Below, in pieces: positions 48,036 to 57,768 of a stretch of 64,000 nucleotides of DNA (position 1 is the first letter of the stretch; the number at the start of each line of letters is the position of its first letter). The notes below the pieces were generated by a model. That model was not told the DNA's origin. It did no database searches and worked only from the letters and a program-made list of their open reading frames with translations. Both the position numbers and the translations under genes were made by a program. Origin of the DNA: Clusia tigrina (taxonomy: Eukaryota > Arthropoda > Insecta > Diptera > Clusiidae); contig OV050030.1 of NCBI GenBank assembly GCA_920105625.2, forward strand, positions 85,397,570-85,461,569. Direction: 5' to 3'.

Positions 48036-49849
48036 AAAATACACCAAACTGGATAACAGTTATCGATGGTTTATTTCTTAAAAAGAACAATTTAAAATAT
48101 ACATTTATCTGCACTAAATGACATTATCGCAGTTTCCTCCTCCTTTCGCTATCAAAACTTCAAATAAACTAATTTTCAACAAATGCCCAACGGACAATGT
48201 CTAAAAATTTCCAGTATACGAATTAGAAACAGAAACTGCGAATTGGTTTTACACTAACAATCTAACATAACACTGACACATAAAAATTTTCCTACATGGC
48301 GAACAAACAGTGGGCGCACTTAATCACAATTAGTAATAAATGTATTTAAGGATTATCTCTTCATTGCTGCTTTTCAGAAACAAACAAAAAAAAAGAAATC
48401 CCCACATATGTACATACATAGAAGTATGTATGGATAAATGTAGGAACGCGCGAATTCAGATTTCATCATCATCAACAAAAAATCGGTAACGCTCCATTTT
48501 GCATACCTCTTAGGTGGTGTGGAAAATGAAAATATAGCAATAAAAAGTTATTATATGATCCACATTAACTTTCTTTAAGGAAAAAATGTAAAAATAATGT
48601 TTACTCTCATGAATTTTGTTCAATAAAATGTTTAAAGTTAAAATCACTTTTAACTTCATACAATTGCTCAAGACATATTTCACAAGCCAGTTAATAAATT
48701 AATTAAATCTACTATTTCAATATGAATAATAGAGGAATTATTGTTTTTTATATATGCAATATACATATATGCAACTTATGTTAAAAATAAATTACATACT
48801 ATATCTATTACATACTCGTACATATATGTAAAGGTATTTTTTATATACATCACATATATAAACTCATCTTCATTAACTTATTATATAATAAATTATACAA
48901 ATATATTAACATATAATAATATATACATGCATAGAAGAAGTAGTGATAAGGCAAAAATAAAAAAAGGAAAATCAAAAAAACTCCCAAATATTAAATACGA
49001 ATGTAGGTGAAAATATATAATTAGATTCAAAGTATTTCCCCATATACATAAGTGCATAAGTACCCAGAGACAATATGAACGAAGCTCTAAGAATTTTTTG
49101 CAATTTATTAGTTTCCATTGCCCAAATCTCCAAGACAAGAAGAGTCATGCATTGAGCACATCGTTAGGAGCAGAGAACACAGAGAAAAAAACTCGTTTTC
49201 ACGTTTAAGTTTCTTTACTCTGTATACTCTGGTTAGGAGTATCATAGATTACCAATAGATACGCAGCTTGCCAAATCCAACAACAAAATCAATACAAAAT
49301 GGATTGCAATAGTATGAAAGAAATTCATTTTCCATCGAGGTCTGTTAGCACAAGTGTCCTCGGTGAATAAACTGCTTATACACCATTTTTACTCCTATTA
49401 CAAAAGAGTGCTACCGAAGTACATAATTTTGTAATAGGTTGCAAATTTATATTACTATCAATATACTGAAATATTAATGAAAAAATATAACATTAAATAA
49501 ACTCAGTACTACAATTCAGCTTATTATTTGTCTTTTCTAATCAATTAAAACTATTTTATGGTTGCGAAAGAACTTCCATGTATAGAAAAAAAAATTTTAA
49601 GAACCTTTTTTGTTTTTGTTAATTTATAACTGTGTTGAAGGTGTTCGTTTACATGCGAAACATTAAATAAATGTTGCAGTTCTACTTTTATATATAATTT
49701 AAATTAACGGTAAGAGAAGGATGTGTGATTTTATATCAAATTGACTTTACGTAGGCAAAATGTGTCTTGAGGCAGATAAAGTTTTCAATTTTATTATTAT
49801 TTTTTTTCTACTTCAGACAATAAATAGGAAATGTTAAGGGCGAGTGATA
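48036..49849. other. Non-coding AT-rich sequence shared by both duplication copies
   Basis: No convincing gene, RNA or element. Short open frames (for example 48741-49010 and 48893-49138) are not conserved in frame between the two copies. Contains TACATACATA-type simple motifs. Confidence 0.55.
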
Positions 49850-50480
49850 AGGAAACATGTTTTAAAATAAAAAAAAATTGTGTCTCACAGTCACGACCTT
49901 ATGCGAAATTCTTCTTTTGTAAATGTTTTTCTCTTTGAGTCGAAGGCCTTAGTTGTTAGTCTTCTTTTAGCTTCATCTATTGCAATATTATCTGAATCAC
50001 TTTTGAATTCTCATAAAAATAAAAAAAACAGACCACACTATTTCACAAATAATTTTCTTTTAGTTATATTTTATTTAATTCGAAATATAAATACGCTAAT
50101 AAAGTTTATTTTAGATATAAATTTTATTTATTACACACAAGTTTATAGTTATAAAAATTCTTTCATGCATTTTTTTTTGTGAATTTTCCAACGCTGAATA
50201 ATGACTGGATATAAATTGCTGAATTCTAAAAAAACAAACTGGAATTGCCGTATAAACATCCAAAGCCAAGATACACCAAAAGGGTAATATCTTTAATATG
50301 TATTAATTTCAATATTTGGCAATAATGGCGAAAGCCAAGATTGAATAAAATAGCTATATTATTTTTCCCTTAAAATGGAAATTGTTTACTAAAGAAAGGT
50401 TGTGTGTCAAAAGGCTTTTACCTTCTTAGTGTTTCCTGATCAAGTTCTATCTTATTGGCTCGAAGTGCTTTGTTTTCAAA
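49850..50480 (+). repeat. Older inverted duplication, left arm
   Basis: Diverged inverted match to 52235-54710 once insertions there are removed. Shared landmarks include CTCTTTGAGTCGAAGG, a TCGAAATATAAAT-type stretch, TTTTGTGAATTTTC, ATATAAATTGCTGAATTC, GGAATTGCC, CCAAGATACAC and TTAGTGTTTCCTG. It therefore gives the unoccupied versions of the MITE and SINE insertion sites. Confidence 0.75.
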
Positions 50481-50710
50481 ACAGTTGATTATTAAGCGTT
50501 CAGAGTAGCAACATTTACAAACTTTCAAAATACATCGGATTTCACATCGACTTAAATGAGCACTTAATAATAATAATATTTTTAAAAGTAGTAATTATAT
50601 TTCCATGTTTACTGGATCTTCGGATCGACTAGCTTTTTTGAAAGACACCGACATTTTCTTGAAGTTCATTAGTATAAAAGATGTCAGGAATTTTGATCTG
50701 ACAAAGGGCC

Positions 50711-51100
50711 GACCAAAATAGACGAGATGAAACGTGACGAGTAAGTTCGAGCAAATGTGAATCAATACTAATAGCCAAAATGGCCATACGTATTTGATCG
50801 AAACTGAACGAAACATTTAGACGTGACGATCGGTTCCGTAAGAACCGAACTGCAAAGTCTGCTACTCGTCAGAACCTCTTCTTTGTTGACACGATTGGTG
50901 TTTTTTAAAGAAATTAAAATTAAAATTACGGAGTTTTGCTACAATTTAATCGCCGCTGTGGGGGATGACCTCGGAATTTATGTAAAAAGCCATCCATCGA
51001 TGCGTTTGATTGCGTTTAATTTTGGGCTAAATGTCAAAGTCAACATAACGAGTGCAGACGTTCGTAAAATTGCTATCGTTACATCTCGTCTATTTTGGTC
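50711..51100. other. 390-bp unit bounded by 24-bp inverted repeats
   Basis: GACCAAAATAGACGAGATG at 50711 is matched by the reverse complement ending at 51100 (24 bp, one mismatch). Two short open frames inside (50823-51104 plus, 50816-50595 minus) are unrecognised. It may be a MITE; no clear target duplication was found. Confidence 0.5.
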
Positions 51101-52234
51101 CTAAATAAACACTTTTAATTTTTTAAATGGTTGGGTTATAAATATAAATAGTTTTACGGAAATGTAGCAGTTTGACACAAGAAGACTTTCCACACATAAT
51201 GACTAGCAAACTTTGTCAAGATGTGATTGAGCATTTTTTCGAACAAATTAGGAAATTCTGTTCGCAAATAAATGTAAATGTTCATGTAGATAAGGTAGTT
51301 TTCTTAAAAAATGTATATTTCGTATATTTGCGGTTATTTATACTTAAAAATGTATAAGTTACATAATTGTGTTCATCCCTTGCCTTATTTCGGAGATTAA
51401 ATTATTTCTGACGACTTTCTTTACACACTTGAAAAGCAGCATGAATAGTGTAACCATATTAAACCCCCAGTACAGTTTATCAATTAAATACAAAAATTAG
51501 ACAGCAGATTTTAGGCACTTTTCAATTCAGCCTGCCATATATATGTAAATATAACTTACATATGAAACATTAGAATACCCTACAAAATAATATGTATCTA
51601 ACCGATTTCACATTCAATGTACTTTTTGATTCTTAAGCCACGAAACTCTAAATTCTACTCCCATGTTTACCGTAGGCCGTGGCAAATTTTACTTTCTCAC
51701 CATAGCATGGCCGCTATACATTGGGTTGTTATTGTTTCAAACGGATAGGGGAAAACAAATGGATTTTTCAACAGCTGATGAGGAAGAAGAAGAGTTACGG
51801 TTATTGGGGAAAAAACTATGAAGCAAGTATGTGTTTCGAATTATTAAATGGAATAAGCAATAGACAAAAATATGTACTTATATTACCACACAAAAAAAGA
51901 AAATAACTCCAATGATGTGCAAATGTAAATGATACTAGACATAAATACGCTTTATTTTCATTTCATACTATTTTATTGCATCGCTACCTGCCACAACTAT
52001 GTATGTATGTGTGTATAAATATAGGAACATGTGTATTCAGAATTCATTTTTGTGTTTGTTTTGTTTCTTTTTATTTGTCTCATGAGTATCCAAGTATACT
52101 TAATTATGTATTCAGAATTCTGTAGTTTTCATGATTTGTAGGTTTGCCCATTTAACTCGTAATGTGAAATAGAGAATCAATTATTTTGTTCTTCATCTTG
52201 ATGATACTTCTTATTACGTTTATGTTCTTTGATG
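51101..52234. other. AT-rich intergenic sequence, nothing recognised
   Basis: Spacer between the arms of the older inverted duplication. The small open frame at 51721-51906 has no recognisable features. Confidence 0.45.
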
Positions 52235-52459
52235 CAAATTCTAATAAGATGGATCTTGACCAGGAAACACTAAGAAATTAAGAAAGTTGATTCACCCGCT
52301 TTCTTTAGTAAAAACTCAGGGAAAAATAACGTAGCTCTTTTATTCCATCTTGGGTTTGCCATTACTTAATTTTTGAATAAAACCATCTTAAAACTGCTAC
52401 CCTAATAGTGTATCTTGGCTAGAGCTGTTTATAGGCAATTCCAATGTTAATTTACTTAA

Positions 52460-52848
52460 CACTGCGGCCACACGTTCAATTTCGTTCCCATCAAGTACTC
52501 ACACGTATTGTCTGTCAAAACCTGTTCTAGTCGCGGCTGTGACGTAGCCTGCATTTGATGGGCAAGATGGTATAAAATAAATAAAAAATAAATATAACAA
52601 TAAATTTAATCATTTCTGCCTTTTTTATTTGTTGATCGATTTTTTAAAATTTTATCTGGTTTTCCGTTATTTTTTACTTAATACTCACGTAACAATTGAC
52701 AGATAATTGAAGGCCGAATTGATTCTCCGCTGGAAACATAAATTGATAATCAAGCCGACGGTCAAGTACTAAAAATATATATTGTTAGTAACAAGTTTGT
52801 ATGTTTTGCGACTTGATGGGCAAGGAAATTGAAAGTGTGGCCGCAGTG
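52460..52848. mobile_element. MITE with terminal inverted repeats starting CACTGCGGCCACAC
   Basis: The termini of about 40 bp (52460-52497 and 52813-52848) are inverted matches with a few differences. The interior has GACGTAGCCTGCATTTGATG. TAA on each side may be the target duplication. A partial relative is at 55962-56085. Superfamily not assigned. Confidence 0.8.
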
Positions 52849-52850
52849 TA

Positions 52851-53380
52851 AGCGGCCCCGACACGTTATTGAATGATGTAAAGAATCGTAAAAAAGAATT
52901 AGTAAAATAACTATGTATGCGACTAACATACAATGACTGAAGTCATGCAGTAAGCAAAATCCAAATCATTCGGATTTTTCTTACTGCATGGATGAAGTGT
53001 TTAGTCAATACGTCAAGTGTATTTGCGTGACTGAAACTTCATTCATTCGAAACAGAATTTCGTAGCGCGCGGACGTCATGGCGGAAAACAAAGAAAAACA
53101 TTTCTCATCAAATTCATTGAATTTTACCTCAATATTTTGATGGGAAATCTCTTTACTTTTTCGATAGCAATTTTTCATCCAGATTTTTTTTTTTCATTGC
53201 TTTTTGTTGTGTTTCATTCATTTGTTTCTTTTTCAATCACACTGCAACCGCTACCAAAATTACTTTTATCTGCGTCTGACATTGTTGTCTCCACGCCGAA
53301 GGAGTAAACGAAAATGAATGATTGAAGAGTATGCAGTAGCGTCTCGTTGCACAGATACTGTCGGGCGTGTCGGGGCCGCT
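52851..53380. mobile_element. MITE with perfect TIR AGCGGCCCCGACACG and TA target duplication
   Basis: AGCGGCCCCGACACG at 52851-52865 and its exact reverse complement at 53366-53380, with TA on both sides (52849-52850, 53381-53382). The TA duplication suggests a Tc1/mariner-mobilised element. It carries a strong internal hairpin and no transposase. Confidence 0.8.
52944..52990. other. Strong hairpin, 19-bp stem with one mismatch
   Basis: CATGCAGTAAGCAAAATCC (52944-52962) pairs with GGATTTTTCTTACTGCATG (52972-52990) across a 9-nt loop. It is short for a typical insect microRNA precursor but is the cleanest small hairpin seen. Confidence 0.75.
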
Positions 53381-53770
53381 TAAAATGGTGACTGCAGAAC
53401 GAATTTTTTAAACCAATTTTCCCGACGTAGCTGTCAAAATTGAATTTATAGAACAATGCAATCAAAACAAATATGCAAACAATTGGAAAAAAATTTTGAT
53501 TTAAAGAAGAGTTATTTAATTGTTATTTTTGTGTAATTTGAACTTTCAGAAGAAATTACGAAACTTTGTAACTATTAAATATATTTTATATAAATTGTGT
53601 ACTACTTGAAGCAGCTCATGTATTTCTCCATTCCTCTCAATTTCGTTTATTTCGAACAGAATTTAATCGTGCATTGCTTATGTTTGACAATACCGGAGCT
53701 ACGAAATTCATCTAGCAGTTAGTAAATTCAACATTGTGACAATTCCTCTCTGTTTCTTAAAGTTCGGTAA

Positions 53771-54151
53771 CAAGGTGAATTTACTTACATGGTGGCAGCA
53801 AGAACAAATTTTTTTGAATCAATTTTCCCTCAGTACCTATCAAAATTGAAATTATAGAAAAATGGGATCAAAACTAATTTGCAATTTCCAAACAATTGGA
53901 AATAGAGTTTTGATTTGAGTGAATATGAGTTTTTAATTGTTATTTTTGTGATGTTTGAAAATTATGAAGAAATTATGAGTCTATTTAACAATTAAATATA
54001 TTTTATATAAATTGTGTACTACATTATGCAGCTCTTCTATATTCTTCCATTCCTCTCAATTTCGTTTGTTTTGATCGCTCATTGCTTATGTTTGACAATT
54101 CCGGAGGTATGAAATTCACCTTGCAGCCACCATGTAAGTAATTTCACCTTG
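53771..54151. mobile_element. 381-bp MITE with exact 8-bp target duplication
   Basis: It starts CAAGGTGAATTTACTTACAT and ends in the reverse complement with one mismatch over about 30 bp. TTCGGTAA flanks it on both sides (53763-53770 and 54152-54159). The paralogous arm at about 50200-50215 has a single diverged copy of this site and no insertion. 8-bp duplications and CA-starting ends fit hAT or P superfamily MITEs. No coding capacity. Confidence 0.9.
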
Positions 54152-54437
54152 TTCGGTAATTTATAACCAATCATTGTTAGTGGTGAGTAAATGGATTAAT
54201 TCAGGGTTCGAAAATTCACAAAAAAGGGATAAATTAATTTTTATATCTAAGAAACTGTGTGTAAAAATAAAAGTAATAAAACTTTAATAAATTTTATTAG
54301 GGAATTTATATTTCGAATGAAATAAAATATAACAAAAATAAAATTTATTAATGAAATAGTGAGTTCTGCTATTTATATTTACAAGAAGACAAAAATGAAA
54401 AACATTTCTTCAGATATCCTTCGACTCAAAGAGATTT

Positions 54438-54632
54438 AGTATTATTATTATTATTATTTTTATTATTATTATTATTATTATACATACCACAATCAATTAT
54501 GACTGCATGGTTTTGGTGGAATGAGTACTAGCTAGAGAGGCGTTCAGGCGTTCGGTGCAGGATTGGAACCTGCGGCCCTCGAGGTGTAAATCTAGCATGC
54601 TTACCACTAGACCACATAGGGCTGCTCGGCTA
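54438..54632 (-). mobile_element. tRNA-derived SINE with (AAT)n tail
   Basis: On the minus strand, a tRNA-like head has an A box TGGTCTAGTGG (54604-54614) and a B box GGTTCCAATCC (54560-54570), inside a perfect T-arm GCAGG/CCTGC with a 7-nt loop (54557-54573). The layout resembles tRNA-Glu-type heads, but the anticodon stem does not pair, so it is not a functional tRNA. About 60 bp of body and an AAT repeat tail follow. Flanks AAAGAGATTTA and AAAGAGAAGATTTA suggest an imperfect target duplication. Confidence 0.8.
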
Positions 54633-54935
54633 AAAGAGAAGATTTACAAAGAAAGCATTTCACATTAGGTCGTGACAGTGAGACTGGTATGATAGGAAAC
54701 ATTTTTTTCATATTTATTTATTTGTTAATATTTAAAAATACAAAATTTATGAAACTTGAAATTAAATGATTATGTTAATATGCATTACGATTAGGTTAAT
54801 TTTTCATATTGTTATCTAATTTAAATATATTGATAAGAACAAGTTTATATTATACAAGTTTTTATTTAACAATGCCATCGACATAATAACATATTCAAAG
54901 TTATTGTAGAAAATAAAAAAAACAAATAATTACAA

Positions 54936-55861
54936 AGGGTGTTTTTTTAGACATGTGGTTTTCAAGCAGAAATAAAATGCATATAATTTTATGTTATGGC
55001 CAAGAATTTAGCTTTATTATAAAGATAAGGGTTTGCCATTATGTTTTAAAAAATATTTCGGGCAAGTGGCCGCCGCGGCTGCCTCGAATAAATTCCAGCC
55101 GAGAGGCCCAACTTTCGACCACTTTTTGCAGCAATTGGGGCCGTATGTCAGCAATAACGCGCCAAATATTCTCTTCCAAGGCGTCAATCGTCTCGGGCTT
55201 ATCTGCGTAGACAAGCGACTTCACATAACCGCACAAAAAATATTCCAGCGGTGTTAAATCGCACGATCTTGGAGGCCACGCCACAGGCCCACGACGCGAG
55301 ATAATGAGCTCACCAAAAGTTTCCTTCAATAAATTGATTGTTTCGTTGGCTGTATGGCATGTAGCGTCGGTTTGTTGGAACCAAAGGTGGTCCACATCAA
55401 CATCCTCCAATTCAGGCACGAAAAAGTCATTAATCATGGCTCTATAGCATTTCCCATTGACTGTAACAGTATGGCTGACTTCATTATTGAAAAAATAATG
55501 ACCAATGATTTCCTCTGCTCATAGAACACACCAAACAGTGACTTTTTGAGCATGTAACGGCGTCTCAACAATGGCTTGTGGATTTTCGTTACTCCAAATG
55601 CGCCAATTTTGCTTATTTATGTACCCATTCAACCAAAAGTGAGCTTCATCGTTTAACAAAATTTTCTTGTGAAAATCAGGATTGGTGGCCATCTCGTTTT
55701 GGGCCCATTCACCCAACCTGCGACGCGCTTGATAGTCGTTCGGCTTCAATTCTGTCAAATGGCAAAGCAAACTGAGCATAAACCAAGTCACAGCTGTCAA
55801 AAAGGCCACCTCCGAAAAAAATATTGCCAGATTGAAAACCACACGTCTAGAAAAACACCCT
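54936..55861 (-). mobile_element. Tc1/mariner-like element with 30-bp TIRs
   Basis: AGGGTGTTTTTTTAGACATG at 54936 and its inverted partner ending at 55861 (30-bp TIRs, two mismatches) enclose a decayed transposase on the minus strand. At 926 bp it is shorter than usual (about 1.2-1.3 kb), and the DNA-binding N-terminus is mostly missing. A TA target duplication is not evident. Confidence 0.85.
55039..55842 (-). pseudogene. Mariner-like transposase remnant
   Basis: The block 55842-55519 contains ARRRLGEWAQNEMATNPDF and LLNDEAHFWLNGY, with the first catalytic Asp. The block 55437-55039 contains HLWFQQTDATCHTANET, where the second catalytic Asp position of the usual QQDG motif is Thr and the next residue is Asp. 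SCDLTPLEYFLCGYVKSL carries the third. A stop separates the two blocks near 55519. It is non-functional; relatives cut and paste DNA at TA sites. Confidence 0.85.
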
Positions 55862-55961
55862 ATATTTACTTAGATTATTAAAATTTTTTTTTCTTCTAAT
55901 TAAATTTTCAAAGTTATTGTGGAAAATATAAAAAAAACCACATAATTATATTTACTTATCA

Positions 55962-56085
55962 CTGCGGCCACACGATCAATTTCTTGCCTATCAAGTTTTC
56001 ACATGTATTGTCTGTCAAAACCTGTTCAAGTTGCGCCTGTGACGTAGGCTGCATTCAACTTGATGGGCAAGAAGGTATTCAATTT
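55962..56085. mobile_element. Partial second copy of the CACTGCGG MITE
   Basis: TCACTGCGGCCACACGATCA through GACGTAGGCTGCATT to TTGATGGGCAAG, matching the left 110 bp or so of 52460-52848, then diverging. Confidence 0.75.
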
Positions 56086-56318
56086 ATAATAACGCATAAA
56101 TAACGCAGCTGCTTTCTTACCAGTAAACACGCATCTGAGTTGAATAAGATTTTACTTAAACAGAATGCAGCCGAATTTTATCAGTAAATACCAAACTGTC
56201 TTGAGTTTTTAGCTTTTAAGAACTTTTTCTGATCAAAAGCAAAAACAGGGGCGGGGTATGGAAAATTTCATGGAACTTTTTATTGTTCAAATTAAACTTA
56301 GCGTGAACTTTTCTTTCC

Positions 56319-56520
56319 AGCAAAGACACAAACCAAAACACAGCTTTCCTCAAAAAGTCCCCTCCATCATAGCAAAGACACAAACCAAAACACAGCTTTC
56401 CACAAAAGCTCGCTCAATTATAGCAAAGACACAAACCAAAACACAGCTTTCCACAAAAGCTCGCTCCATCATAGAAAAGACACAAACCAAAACACAGCTT
56501 TCCACAAAAGTTTCCAACAA
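56319..56520 (+). repeat. 51-bp minisatellite, four units
   Basis: Each unit starts AGCAAAGACACAAACCAAAA (one starts AGAAAAGAC) and is exactly 51 bp. The open frame 56258-56551 therefore repeats a 17-residue peptide (KTQTKTQLSTKARSIIA). No signal or domain is seen; I do not regard it as a proven gene. Confidence 0.85.
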
Positions 56521-56899
56521 AAAAACTCACCGCCAGATGGCGTCTACTTAGAATAATAAATGTGACGGTTTTTGGTGAATTTGGGCCTTTGGCGTTTTTG
56601 CGCCAAAACATACATTGTTTAACTACTAAGAGCACCATACAAAATATTAAATGATCCTTTTTCTTTTGCTTAAATAAATAAAAATATATAAAACGAATAC
56701 TTTTGTGAGTTAAAAATAAGGGGTTTCCTGCTCTCTTTTGATAACGGTTAGATATTTTCAGGAAGTTTTTTTTGTATTGTCGTTCGTAAGCATCAGTCTA
56801 TGAATAGAAAAGAAAGAAATCAAATAAGACATTCCAAAGTTGGTAAAATCGAGTATGTATATTAGTATAGCCCAGCAACGAATCTTTTGTGACATACTT

Positions 56900-57308
56900 T
56901 AACTACGAAGTGTGACATACTGTGGAGCGAAGTAAAAAAAATGTGAAGAAGTTCCATATAGAGGAGGTAGGCGTGGTATTTGTCAAAATCAGCTCATATA
57001 ACAATCTGGTATTGTATCTTTGTCCAACTTTTGCAAACTTTCGTTAAGATATCTCTAACGGTATACAAAAAAAGTAGCCACAGATAAACGGATGGTAAAA
57101 ATCAAAATTGCTGAGTGATTTTCAGCATATGCGTGTATTCTTATTTCCACACCTGCCACCTTCTTGTAGATGAGAAATGAATGAACCTTATTTATCTTTT
57201 TTAACATAAAGGGTATAAAACATATTTACAATTTTAAAAAACCCACCAAATCAAGCCAAATTAAATTAGTGTTGAAATTTAAATTAGGGGACGCAAATTT
57301 AAAGCACC
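56900..57308 (-). repeat. Diverged relative of the palindromic-end element
   Basis: 56945-57110 matches the terminal 300 bp of the element at 23632-24662 (AAGTTCCATATAGAGGAGG, AGTAGCCACAGATAAACGG). It ends near 57215 in TTATCTTTTTTAACATAAAG then GGTATAAAA. The final part is the left edge of duplication copy B. Confidence 0.7.
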
Positions 57309-57497
57309 TGTTTTGGTATTAAATAAAACACATTTATTTAATACTTAAATTAAGTTTATTTTAATTAGTTTTATTCAGGTGTTTTCAGTTTGACCAAAAA
57401 AGAAGGGACGAATAAAGAAGAAAAATAATAAATACACAGTTGTATATTTTCATACTTGCTTGTATATTAGGGCTACTTAGGGTTACCCTATACAACA
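57309..57497 (-). repeat. Mag-like 3' LTR (shortened)
   Basis: 189 bp. On the minus strand it starts TGTTGTATAGGG and ends CCAAAACA. It lacks about 23 bp and a 6-bp GAATAA unit present in the 5' LTR, and has a few substitutions. Confidence 0.9.
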
Positions 57498-57507
57498 TCC
57501 CTTTCTT

Positions 57508-57768
57508 TTATTCGGGAACATAGTCTTTTAAATAAGAAGGAGGATTTATTTTTCTACCTTTTTTAGAAATACTTTCCGAGGATCCAGCCATATTTTTATT
57601 TAATTCATCTTGCGTATGGGCTGTATTCTCGTTTACATTAGGATTTTCAATATTAAAATTTTCAACTACTACAGTAGGTTCGTTACAATTATAATTTTCA
57701 ATATTTTTATTGATGTAAATTTCATTTGAGTGATCGTGATTTTGATGCTGTTTAATCACAGCAGGCAC
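57508..57768 (-). pseudogene. Mag-like integrase C-terminal tail
   Basis: 86-aa Asn/Glu-rich stretch ending NPPSYLKDYVPE, a common ending of these polyproteins. It overlaps the integrase block in another frame by 13 bp and stops 10 bp before the 3' LTR. Confidence 0.65.

Larger units (their letters stand above)
42701..50063. repeat. Direct duplication, copy A
   Basis: Homologous in the same orientation to 57137-64000, at an offset of about 13.84-13.94 kb, once the LTR elements at 42915-48035 and 57309-61849 are removed. The matched non-coding sequence continues from 48036 to the point aligned with the window end. By eye identity is roughly 93-96%, with indels including about 145 bp missing near 48345. 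Confidence 0.9.
52442..53737. mobile_element. Old MITE copy split by two nested MITEs
   Basis: The left end CAATGTTAATTTACTTA (52442-52458) and the sequence from 53382 (ATGGTGACTGCAG onward) together match the intact MITE at 53771-54151. The right end is degenerate (AGTAAATTCAACATTG to about 53736). Flanks GGCAATTC (52434-52441) and GACAATTC (53738-53745) agree at 7 of 8 bases, consistent with an 8-bp target duplication. The unit holds the insertions at 52460-52848 and 52851-53380. Confidence 0.75.
52235..54710 (-). repeat. Older inverted duplication, right arm with nested insertions
   Basis: Reverse-complement homologue of 49850-50480. It is interrupted by the nested MITE block (52442-53737), a MITE with an 8-bp target duplication (53771-54151) and a tRNA-derived SINE (54438-54632). 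By eye, matched segments are about 75-80% identical, far older than the palindrome at 5028-24662. Confidence 0.72.

Noticed and set aside
48741..49138. Short frames in the duplicated non-coding region
   Set aside because: Frames are not preserved between duplication copies.
50823..51104. 93-aa frame as a host gene
   Set aside because: No recognisable domain, lies inside an inverted-repeat-bounded unit, no splice or start context support.
51721..51906. 61-aa open frame
   Set aside because: Short, basic, no features; chance in AT-rich DNA is sufficient.
54556..54627. Functional tRNA gene
   Set aside because: A and B boxes and the T-arm are present, but the acceptor and anticodon stems do not pair; tail and flanks indicate a SINE.
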